A DNA stretch of 10,752 bases from Larix sibirica (lineage: Eukaryota; Streptophyta; Pinopsida; Pinales; Pinaceae): assembly GCA_004151065.3 (NCBI GenBank), contig NWUY0300005768.1:36757-47508 (forward strand), written 5' to 3'. The notes under the pieces were generated by a model. The model saw nothing but the letters and a program-made list of their open reading frames with translations. It did not search any database and was not told where the DNA came from. Position numbers and translations under genes: made by a program. This document shows, piece by piece, positions 1 through 7,009 of the stretch (its first letter is position 1; the number at the start of each line of letters is the position of its first letter).

Positions 1-980
1 TCTTAATTCCTCATCCCACCCTTCATCCATGCCCTTCCTTTGAAGAAGTTCCAGTTCTTCAATCAACTTTTTTTTATCCTGAAAGATATTGCCAAAATCC
101 TCCTTATTCCAAGTACGAATTTTGGATTTCAGAGCCTTCAGTTTCTGTTGGAATTGGTACATACCTGATCCTGTGGGGGACCAGTTTCCTGCCACCACTG
201 GCCCACCAATCCTTGAAGTCCTTATGGTCCAACCAGAATTGCTCAAAGCGAAAAGGTCTGAAAAGGTTGTTGTGGTCAGGTCCCAGTTCAAACAGAACGA
301 GCCAGTGGTCAGAGCCCCGCCGGGAGAACACTGCGTTGACCTCGCCAACCCCACGAGCAATATCCTCCGTGGCAAGGAATCTATCAAGCCTAGAAGCCAC
401 AGATGAGTTCCCCCTCGCTTGTTATTCCACGTGAACCAGCCATTTGAGTTTCGACATCGATCAACATCCTAAGGCTTAGGATAGTCACGGAATTTTTCCT
501 GAAACCTATCCAAGCACCTTGCGACCACCTTTTTTCTCCTCAAGGATGAGATCAGGTTGAAGTCCCCGCCCACAATCCAAGAACCCTCTGACGCCTGCAC
601 AAAGACCCAGGAGAGAAAGTGGAGGAAGGAGTCCTTGAAAGGAGCAGCACTTGGACCATAGATATTGACCAAAGTACCTGAGACATGCAGAATTATGAAC
701 CAAAAATCACAGATCAAGGAAAACCTTGTTGGCTCTCCAGTTATTCAGTGAAATGGCACGAGGTCGCAGAGAACAGCTAAACCCCCATCCATGCCGAGCA
801 TCGACCGCCATTACCTCACATCCTTTCCATATTCTTTGACCTATCTTCTATGAGTGCAGAGGAACATTTAGTTTCCTGCATAAAGAGGACATCAGGATTC
901 TCCTGCTTCACTTTCCTTGCAAGCGCTTTGATCTTCCGGGGATGATTACAGCCCCTTACATTCCAGGATACTATCTTCAT
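1..980 (-). pseudogene. LINE ORF2, APE-type endonuclease domain (frameshifted, partial)
   Basis: ORF2 starts at ATG 980 with MKIVSWNVRG, the usual start of a plant L1 endonuclease, which nicks target DNA so that reverse transcription can begin there. The endonuclease motifs can be followed in order across shifting frames: SWNVRG (about 950-967), MQETK (about 865-880), an IYGPS motif (about 650-665), GGDFNLI (about 550-570), FTWNNK (about 420-435), SRLDRFL (about 370-395) and SDHWLV (about 300-316). The key N, E, D, N, D and H residues are therefore still readable. At least three frame changes, near 820, 730-470 and 450-400, break the frame. The left end reads IEELELLQRKG, the linker that precedes reverse transcriptase. 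The reverse transcriptase itself is not in the window. Confidence 0.9.
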
Positions 981-1121
981 TGGGTAACTTGATTAACTAC
1001 AGTAAAGGCAACCTTAATAGATGGGTACTGCCCTGACTCGATAAGCCTAACTCCTGATTTCTGCTATCCCTGCTTGTTAGATTTTCTGCCTCGTTTCAAG
1101 TCCCCAGCTGGTGACTTGCGC
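981..1121 (-). other. ORF1-ORF2 spacer of the LINE
   Basis: About 140 bases lie between the ORF1 stop (1122-1124) and the ORF2 ATG (980). No separate signal was recognised in it. Its length is in keeping with the short inter-ORF spacers of plant L1 elements. Confidence 0.6.
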
Positions 1122-2324
1122 TTATTCACCGATTGGGCATCTCCCGGATGCCCAGTTTCTGGCTGGTTTTGTCCTTGATGATTGCTTCCTTGAGGAGTTC
1201 CAGTTGTCTTCTGGATACGTAACCCTCCCCCTTCTTTTTTCACACTCTCTTTCGAGTGCATCCAGGTCCAATTCTCCCAGATCTACTTCCTCCTCGCCAT
1301 CCTCCTCCATGGCTGTTGTTAGATCTTCCTGATTCTCTTCGGGATCATCGTAGTCCATGGCCTCAACCACTTCTGTTCCCTGTTTCCTTACCCTCCTTTC
1401 GGATCTCACCGGCATCATTGACCTCCTCCAAGATCTGGAAAAGGGTTTTTGCTGGACACCCATTATCCACCTTTTCCTTCCCTTTCCGTGGTTATCACCA
1501 GATCGCATTTTTCTGCGATTGCGAACCTGGGTAAAACCCTCCTTGTCCTTCTTTCCTTCTTGCTCAGATTGGGAGGAGGTTTCGTCTGACTAGCTCGAGG
1601 ACAATTCCTTCCAAAATGACCATATTCATGGCATAGTCTACACCTGAAAGGAAGCTGTTCATAGTCTAATGGTTGGATCCATTCTTCATCTTCCCAGTTT
1701 AAGCTGATGGCTTCTGGGAGTTCCTTAGAATAGATCCATGTAAACACAAATCCAGCACATGCCGTGTACCTCTGTTGTTTGGTCTTCCTCTACTTTTATG
1801 AACTCTCCAAGGGAATTACCTATGTCCTTCAGAATTTCCATATCCCAGAATTCGCATGGGAGAGAAAAGATCGGATCCAAACCGGGGCCACCTTTCATAT
1901 CCTCAGTCTCCGGATTGAAACGCTCTTTCCAGGGTCTGAGGTTATAACCCGCAGAAAAAAAAAATAGGGTCCCCCTTCGAGCACTCTATCCCTATCTTCC
2001 ACATTGAAAAAGATAATGGAGAAGAAACCCTTTTCCCCCAGGTGTAAATCATATTCCCCTTTAGGGTTCCAGGTGCTTTTGATCCATCTAACTAGGTCTT
2101 TCTCCGAGGCCAAAGCCCAATAAACTTACCGATCAGGCCTTCTCCTTCCACAATTCCACTTTCTCCCTGACCTTTTCTGCCCGAATCTTGATGGCGGACA
2201 ATGCTAGGGTTTTTGGGAGGCATCCCCCTGGACCCAGCACCTCTGTGCACCTTTCTCCCGCTCTCCCATAGCGCCGACTTGTTTCTTGTCCATCCCCCGC
2301 GGATGTCATTCCCACAGACGGCAT
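1122..2324 (-). pseudogene. LINE ORF1, DUF4283-like region plus CCHC zinc knuckle (frameshifted)
   Basis: This encoded the nucleic-acid-binding ORF1 protein of the LINE. Possible starts are ATG 2324 or 2309 in one frame. A segment reading KIRAEKVREKVELWKEKA leads, after a frame change near 2110, into SEKDLVRWI, WNPKGEYDL and EKGFFSIIFFN (about 2110-1970), typical of the DUF4283 domain of plant LINE ORF1. A run of ten A at 1955-1964 coincides with a further frameshift. A third lies near 1740, before SKELPEAISLNWEDEEW. The zinc knuckle CRLCHEYGHFGRNC at 1642-1601 matches CX2CX4HX4C. The C-terminal part is acidic (EEDGEEEVDLGELDLDALE) and ends at a stop at 1122-1124. Some frameshifts sit on homopolymers, so sequencing error is possible for a few of them. 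Confidence 0.88.
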
Positions 2325-2370
2325 GGTCTTGGGGCATCCATCCCAGCTCCCTCTGGGAGGGAGACCCCCG

Positions 2371-2371
2371 N
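2371..2371. other. Single N at a probable contig junction
   Basis: The N separates the ORF1 5' region on its left from the ORF2 linker on its right, an order not found in an intact LINE. It probably marks an assembly join rather than an uncertain base. Confidence 0.7.
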
Positions 2372-2678
2372 GAATAGTTTCAAAATGGTGCACCAGTTCT
2401 TCTGCAATACCTTCTCTGGTGTCCTCCATTTCCCAATTAGACTTACGGATCTTGAGGATTTTAGATCTGTGTCTGTTTTGGATAACAGTGTTGTGAAAGA
2501 ACTTTGTGTTTCTCTTACCTTCCGGGATCCATTGGATGTGGGACTTTTGCTTCCAGTAAGTCTCCTCTTGCCTTTCTCTAGCTTCAAGGCGCTCTACTAG
2601 GCAATGTTCTATTTCTCTTAATTCCTCATCCCACCCTTCATCCATGCCCTTCCTTTGAAGAAGTTCCAGTTCTTCAAT
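2372..2678 (-). pseudogene. LINE ORF2 fragment between endonuclease and reverse transcriptase (probably misplaced)
   Basis: This 307-base piece reads open on the minus strand: IEELELLQRKG, a charged helical stretch, YWKQKSHIQWIPEGKRNTKFFH, then AEELVHHFETI. The motif QWIPEGKRNTKFFH is typical of plant LINE ORF2 just before the reverse transcriptase domain. It therefore belongs downstream of the endonuclease (beyond position 1), yet it sits upstream of ORF1. It is bounded by single Ns at 2371 and 2679, and its 2616-2678 end repeats the first 63 bases of the window. The open frame runs by chance through the N at 2371 into ORF1 sequence. The coding assignment is firm; the misplacement is an inference from the order and the duplicated end. 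Confidence 0.88.
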
Positions 2679-2680
2679 NA
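2616..2680. repeat. Direct repeat of window positions 1-65
   Basis: Bases 2616-2678 are identical by eye to bases 1-63. Position 2679 is N where the first copy has C, 2680 matches, and then the two diverge. The offset is 2615. Both copies lie in LINE ORF2 coding sequence on the minus strand. Confidence 0.95.
2679..2679. other. Single N at a probable contig junction
   Basis: LINE ORF2 sequence identical to the window start stops at this N, and unrelated sequence begins right after it. This is the second edge of the 307-base piece. Confidence 0.75.
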
Positions 2681-3733
2681 GCATTCACTAGCGGGTCCTT
2701 GGCCTTGAGCTCCACGCTAGGAATCATACATCACATTTATACAATATTTACATTAAAAGTCAATACATCCGAAGGGTTGAAATGGGGGTATTACAAAACT
2801 TCTCCAAAACAAAGGCTGACAACTGAAAAACTCTCAAGCAAAAGATCTGAGAGCATCCTTTCAGGGTTAAAAACCAACAGACACCCAAATAGACCCCGAT
2901 TATCTCTATCCCGTAACAGAGTCTCAGAAGACTAGGAACAAACACATCCAGTATTAAAAAATTTGAATACAGACCCTACTGAGTAACAAGCAGTGCAACC
3001 AACCTTATCCTCAACGTTCCATACAGTCTCTACTCTCCAGTAGGTATTACTACTGTGGGTCTCAAAACGATTCTCAGAAGTATAGGAATTCAGCAGAGTA
3101 GATCTGGTCTTACTAGTCTGAGATTCAACGTTATTCTTTTCACTAAATAAATCACAGAACAAACAGCTGAAGCACTCAACTGATAACCTGAAGACTTGGT
3201 ACAGAACCCCTACCTCTTGTTCGCCGATCCCCAGCTGAGATGATCTGCTGCTTGACCAAAAAGTATTAACACTGTTACCAGACTTCACAAAGTGATGATG
3301 ATCGCAAACACCTCTCCTTAACTCACTCTCACAATGCACCAGCTTTACATACCAATTCTCTGGCTGCCTATGAAGAGAATAACAATTCCAATACGAAACA
3401 AACCATAAATCGAAATCACCCAGAAAGACGAGCATGATAGAGCATCTAGGGTCTTCCATTAATTCTTCGGCAATCTGAAACTGATTTTACCGTACCAAAG
3501 ACATTAAATTGCCTGTCTGGTTCACGCGGGTGATAGATTGTTCATACCTGTTCTCACGCTCAAACTTTCTAGCAATCCATATATCACTGATATTCATTAA
3601 TCCGATGAATTGATTAGTATTCAATTACATTCGCTTGACCTGCCACCTGGAGTCTGAAGCTCGAGATCCAAAGAGCTTCTTCTTTGCGTTTTTAGCCAAA
3701 GTAAAAATCATAGAATTCATTCACTCTCTGAGT
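2681..3733 (-). other. Unclassified, probably repeat-derived stretch
   Basis: About 1 kb follows the RNase H remnant on the minus strand and could be its 3' untranslated region. A long open frame on the minus strand (3459-2932, 175 codons) is rich in Cys, Ser and Phe and matches no family I know. It starts about 275 bases beyond the RNase H stop. I judge it a chance frame in U-rich sequence. Nearer 2795 the minus strand reads TGTAATACCCCC, which resembles the start of some Ty3-type LTRs, but the sequence in front of it is not a clean polypurine tract and no matching second end was found. Confidence 0.35.
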
Positions 3734-3789
3734 TTAAGGGGCTTGACAATAACCTGCTTCTTCCCCGTATATCTTCAAATTGCCTTGAT

Positions 3790-3841
3790 CAAGGTTACAA
3801 GCTAAGTTTGTGTTTCAAGGTTACAAGCTAAGTTTGCGTTT
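3790..3841. repeat. 26-base tandem duplication (2 copies)
   Basis: Two adjacent copies, 3790-3815 and 3816-3841, differ at a single T/C position. They lie inside the RNase H tail, encoding a NLACNL-type peptide on the minus strand. As 26 is not a multiple of three, the duplication shifts the frame. Confidence 0.95.
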
Positions 3842-4150
3842 CTATCATCTGGATATTTAGTGTTCTTAGGACATGATATACCTTTACCTCTTCAAAATCT
3901 GACAACAAATGCAAGATTCTCTTTATTATTCGTGTCAGAGGGCCATTTGTTGGAGTTTTTTTGGTGATTAGATACCAAATAATTATTATTGAGTCTCCTA
4001 CTATGATCATTTGTCTTATGTTGTTCTGCTTGCAAGAAGCCTTGCCAAAGAGCCAAAGCTTCTGCTTGGTTATTTAAAATTTCTCCCAATCCCCATGAAT
4101 AGCTCTGCTTCATTTTTCCTCCTAGATCAAAAATCACCCCTGCACCTGCC

Positions 4151-4172
4151 ACCCCTAGATCACCCCTAGATC
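4151..4172. repeat. 11-base tandem duplication (2 copies)
   Basis: ACCCCTAGATC occurs twice in a row at 4151-4161 and 4162-4172, at the 5' edge of the RNase H remnant. It may be a by-product of the insertion or repair event that made the edge. Confidence 0.9.
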
Positions 4173-4349
4173 AGTGGTTGTTATTAAAAAATAATAGTAC
4201 AGATATTAATTGTATTTAGAAAGCAGCATTATTTGCAAAAGGTAAACGAAGGCATAGGAAACTAAAACGTCTGTATTAGAGTAAACCAAGGGCCACTCTG
4301 TTTGAACCCAGCCAATCTCTAACCACTTCAGCAAACATATGTCAGGTCA

Positions 4350-4570
4350 CCCACATTTTTTATCTTCTTGGAAAGCTACAATGGCACACATTTTCTTTTC
4401 ACTGTGAACATTTGGTTTCCATCTAACGAAACTAACACAATCATTACTAACAGCATTGTCAGAATATTTTATTGCTATAATGTTTATTTGTGGCACTACT
4501 TCATGGCCCATGCAAAAGCAAAATCTATCCATGGGAGGTGTCTGAGAAGTTGAGAACTGTGATCCCACAC
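4350..4570 (-). other. Exon-like open segment behind a 3' splice-site consensus
   Basis: On the minus strand a pyrimidine-rich tract ending GTTTTCATTTCAG (4584-4571) is followed by about 70 open codons, with peptides such as MDRFCFCMGHEVVPQ, NDCVSFVRWKPN and MCAIVAFQEDKK. The composition looks like real protein rather than a random frame. It ends at a TGA at 4347-4349, next to a GT that could serve as a weak donor. I do not recognise the protein. It may be an exon of an unseen gene, a captured gene fragment, or chance. Confidence 0.3.
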
Positions 4571-4689
4571 CTGAAATGAAAACACTGTGATAGATATCTA
4601 TTTGCTATAAAGCAGCTGTAAATGTTTTGTTTTTACTTTTTGGATCATCACAATAAGTTTTATGCTGTGGTGCAGTAGTTTTTTTCTGT

Positions 4690-5260
4690 AAAAAATTTAA
4701 CCGTGAAGAGAAGCTGAAAATTGTTGAAAAGAAACTACCGTTGACTTGAGAAAAGAGGTTGCTGCTTCTATGAAAAACAAATTTGAAAAAACATGGCTAA
4801 AGAAAAGAGGCTGCTGTATGTGAAGAACATAAAAAGGGAATTACTGTGATTTGTTTGTGAGATGTTTGCCACTAAAAGGCTAAGATTGAAAAAGATGCAG
4901 AACATTCTATTTTTGGGGGAAGAATAGGGCTGTTGTGGAGAAGTTGTGTTTTCCCTACAAAGAGCAGTGAGAAAATACAAAAAAAGGATATTTCGTGCAC
5001 AAAGGACTTAGCGTAGTAGCAGATCACAGAGGTCAAGGTGGAACGTGTAAGTTGCAGCCTGAAAGAAAGCACTAAACTGTGAATTATGGACAATGGTTTC
5101 TACACTGACAATTTTATGAAAGAAAATATTTTTGAGGTCTCAACTGGAGTGTGGTTTTGAGTTTCTGACATTGATTGGATCTACTATTTGGTTGTTGCTG
5201 AATGTCATCTCCTTTGCATAGATGTGGGTGTAAAGCCCATTTTTGTTGAACCTTAATTAA
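4690..5260 (+). other. Possible decayed coding sequence, coiled-coil-like then unknown
   Basis: Plus-strand translation in shifting frames gives charged, helical peptides: EEKLKIVEKKL (near 4710), then TVDLRKEVAASMKNKFEKT (about 4738-4792), then KAKIEKDAEHSIFGG (about 4875-4920). Further on, ITEVKVERVSCSLKES (about 5022-5070), MDNGFYTDNFMKENIFEVS (about 5087-5143) and WIYYLVVAECHLLCIDVG (about 5180-5233) share a single frame interrupted by stops. A run of gene-like peptides on one strand suggests an old pseudogene or gene fragment. No family is recognised, and AT-rich A-runs can mimic Lys/Glu-rich helices, so the call is weak. Confidence 0.25.
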
Positions 5261-5452
5261 CTTCATGCAGTTTTTTCATTTTCTGAGGATTTTGGTGTTT
5301 CAGGTTACTTGATTAAACAGATGTTTGTGCATGAGGAGAAATTGGCAAAATGCTTCCCTTGAGTGTTGAGCTGCCACCATCTATAAAGAGGGGCAATAGC
5401 ATGTCACATTGTATGGTTAATGCCACTCTAACTGGACATTTTTTCCTTTTTA

Positions 5453-5557
5453 GGTAACAAATCTCGGGGGATTGACCATTGGGCCCTTCTTCTCTTTCCG
5501 AGGATGATACCCAAGGTAAACTCTAGATTCTTCAGGGCACAAGGCCAGATCAACAAC
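5453..5557 (-). other. Short coding-like island, unknown
   Basis: 35 open minus-strand codons between stops read VVDLALCPEESRVYLGYHP followed by RKEKKGPMVNPPRFVT. The peptide is rich in Pro, Lys and Arg and looks protein-like. On the opposite strand the same interval follows a good acceptor-like tract (TTTTTTCCTTTTTAG, ending at 5453) and is also open. I cannot tell which strand, if either, was coding, and no family is recognised. Confidence 0.2.
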
Positions 5558-6072
5558 TCATGAATAGATTATATATAGCAAATCTGCTCACTAAGAGCAA
5601 ATATGCTTTGAAACAGGAAGGGGAGGATAAGAACTTTTCCATACAACCACTCGAACTACACCCAATTGACAATCCCCAAGCAGACTTAACAGCAATGGCA
5701 GCTCCATTATTTTAGAGAATGAAACATACCACTCTGGAGAGAAATTGAATCCTGTAGAGAAATATCACCACCACTCTTGACCAACCAGTCAAGTCTCAGC
5801 TGGTATTTTTGTAAATTAGATAAATCTGAACTTAGAATTACAATTATAGAAACTGTATACTGAAACTAGACATCGCCAAACAGAGAATCGAGATGCATTA
5901 CATATCCAGTATTGAAGAGATTAATTATTACATCAGTCATCATGGTCATTGTCACAGAGTTTGATCTCGTAGAGTCTATATATAAAGCACACCAATATAA
6001 ATCTATCTTAACTCAAGATATTTTAAACACTTAGAGATTTGCAGTTCAATTGTTTTTTAATCCCTCTATATA

Positions 6073-6118
6073 ATGTTTTTTAACAGATTGTAAACATGTT
6101 TTTTAACCAATTGTAAAC
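6073..6118. repeat. 23-base tandem duplication (2 copies)
   Basis: Copies at 6073-6095 and 6096-6118 share ATGTTTTTTAAC and ATTGTAAAC-type ends and differ at two adjacent positions. They lie about 210-260 bases beyond the stop of the SF3B1-like gene, possibly in its 3' flank. Confidence 0.9.
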
Positions 6119-6329
6119 ATAAACTTTGTGTAGAAAAACGAATATCATTCTAATAACAACACTCCGGTTATACTTCTGAAAAGCCCTTGATTAACTTGAA
6201 AACGCTTATTTTACATTTAGACCCCAGAAAACAACAAGGGTTACATTGGAAAAATATCTTTCAACATCACATAGAACAGGAAATGGAATAATCCACAAGG
6301 GATTTCGCCAAAGTCAATGCAAAAACTCT

Positions 6330-6971
6330 TCAGGAGCACTTATCTTTAGATGAATGGGGGAGTTTATGCCTTCTTCTGGACGAGTGTGTCCTCCTCTTCT
6401 CTTGTCTGTATTTAACATTCTTTACATCCAAGATTCCGCCCGATTTATTCTCGTCGCTCTCAAATTTGGCGTCGGACTGTTTTTCTCTAACATCAAAACC
6501 ATCTTGCTTTCGCTTTTGGGAAATGAGGCGATGGGTTTCGTGTTCGAGTCTGATGAGGGCCTGTTCACGCATAACGTCGGCATAAGTCGAAACGTCCGCG
6601 CTGGGAGATCGATCGTCTGCAGCAAAGGGGTCGTGCCTGGGAGGGGATAGTTTCCTGTTAAGCCTGCGTCTTCTGTAATCATTTTCTCTGTCAATTATAC
6701 GCTCGCGTTTTCCGAAAGCTTTATTAACCTCGCTGTTCTTGTCGCCTTCTTCGTCCGCTTTTCCATGGAAGGCCTGCAATTCTGTGATGAGATGCTTGGG
6801 CGCTGTGTATGATGACATTTTTTTAACCAAATCTCTGCGGTGAGAGTGAGCTTGGGTATGCTGTTCTTGATCATCGTCATCTATGGGAATGAATGAATTG
6901 TAACCGTCATATTTCTCGCGAGGGTCATAGATGTGGGTGTCAAACTCCGGATCCATGGCAGCTTTGTCCAT
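6330..6971 (-). CDS. SF3B1 N-terminal-like protein (stand-alone, 213 aa)
   Basis: SF3B1 (SF3b155) is the scaffold of the SF3b complex in the U2 snRNP and helps fix the branch site in the nucleus. This protein matches only its N-terminal region: an IYDPREKYDGYNSFIPIDDDD segment in pieces (residues 14-34), SSYTAPKHLI (53-61), then the best block, DRENDYRRRRLNRKLSP (94-110), DPFAADDRSPSADVSTYADVMREQAL (in parts, 114-139) and RLEHETHRLI (141-150). A Lys/Arg-rich tail (about 188-210) follows, with RRR and KR clusters that could direct nuclear entry. The full-length protein is about 1,300 residues. Here the TP repeats, U2AF-ligand motifs and HEAT repeats are missing, and there is no Trp at all. The frame is intact and intronless. 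ATG 6971 (ACC ATG G) and ATG 6956 (GCC ATG G) both have strong contexts; I chose the first. It may be a functional partial copy, a young retrocopy fragment, or a family-specific small protein. Confidence 0.82.
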   Translation of the reverse strand: MDKAAMDPEFDTHIYDPREKYDGYNSFIPIDDDDQEQHTQAHSHRRDLVKKMSSYTAPKHLITELQAFHGKADEEGDKNSEVNKAFGKRERIIDRENDYRRRRLNRKLSPPRHDPFAADDRSPSADVSTYADVMREQALIRLEHETHRLISQKRKQDGFDVREKQSDAKFESDENKSGGILDVKNVKYRQEKRRTHSSRRRHKLPHSSKDKCS

Positions 6972-6996
6972 GGTGAAACACTGCAGGTTTGGGTTC

Positions 6997-7006
6997 CTTA
7001 TAAATT
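6997..7006 (-). promoter_or_regulatory. TATA-like box upstream of the SF3B1-like gene
   Basis: The minus strand reads ATTTATAAGG, centred about 30 bases before ATG 6971. At usual TATA spacing transcription would begin almost at the first ATG, giving a very short leader and perhaps favouring the second ATG (6956). Spacing and match are only suggestive. Confidence 0.35.
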
Positions 7007-7009
7007 GAT

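Larger units (their letters stand above)
1..2370 (-). mobile_element. Degenerate plant L1-type LINE: ORF1 plus 5' part of ORF2
   Basis: On the minus strand the order is ORF1 (about 2324-1122), a spacer of about 140 bases, then ORF2 starting with its APE-type endonuclease at 980 and leaving the window at position 1. This is the standard order of plant L1-type non-LTR retrotransposons. Both ORFs are broken by several frameshifts, so this copy cannot mobilise itself. The element continues left of the window. The 5' end cannot be placed because the sequence stops at the N at 2371. A separate piece at 2372-2678 carries the ORF2 segment that should follow position 1. The assignment rests on conserved motifs; the family name cannot be given. 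Confidence 0.9.
3734..4172 (-). pseudogene. Retroelement RNase H domain, 5'-truncated and frameshifted (LINE ORF2 C-terminus likely)
   Basis: Minus-strand reading gives AGAGVIFDLGGKM and NNQAEALALWQGFLQAE in one frame, then IIVGDS, RIIKRILHLLSDFEE and VYHVLRTLN in the next. These match the RVT_3-type RNase H of plant retroelements: the catalytic Glu in NNQAEALAL, the Asp in GDS, and the helix that precedes the last Asp. The first catalytic Asp (normally just upstream) is absent; sequence beyond 4172 does not continue the domain. A tail reading NLACNLDQGNLKIYGEE ends at a TAA at 3734-3736. A 26-base tandem duplication at 3790-3841 shifts the frame within this tail. A 5' truncation with the 3' end kept is typical of LINE insertions. 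An LTR-element origin is not excluded. Confidence 0.8.
4173..6320. other. AT-rich spacer without an intact gene
   Basis: About 2.1 kb lie between the RNase H remnant and the SF3B1-like gene. It contains the coding-like islands listed separately, a 23-base tandem duplication at 6073-6118, and a TATA-like TATATATAAA near 5976-5985 (plus strand) with no gene after it. The 3' untranslated region of the minus-strand gene must lie at the right end of this stretch; no clear AATAAA was picked out there. Confidence 0.6.

Noticed and set aside
89-434. Plus-strand open frames opposite the endonuclease
   Set aside because: They are shadows of the minus-strand LINE coding sequence, which carries all the recognisable motifs.
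1111-1593. Plus-strand Ser/Pro/Leu-rich frames
   Set aside because: They are antisense to the acidic ORF1 tail; the Ser/Pro bias is the complement of Glu/Asp/Gly codons.
2680-2795. LTR starting TGTAATACCCCC on the minus strand
   Set aside because: No convincing polypurine tract or primer-binding site adjoins it, and no second LTR was found in the window.
2932-3459. 175-codon open frame on the minus strand
   Set aside because: It is Cys/Ser/Phe-rich, matches no family I know, and lies in what may be a retroelement 3' region; the ATG context is not special. It is reported only within the unclassified stretch.
5976-5985. Plus-strand TATA box (TATATATAAA)
   Set aside because: No open frame or gene follows it; such sequences are frequent by chance in AT-rich spacer.
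6354-6650. Plus-strand 98-codon frame over the SF3B1-like gene
   Set aside because: It is antisense to a frame with clear SF3B1 similarity and has no recognisable content.
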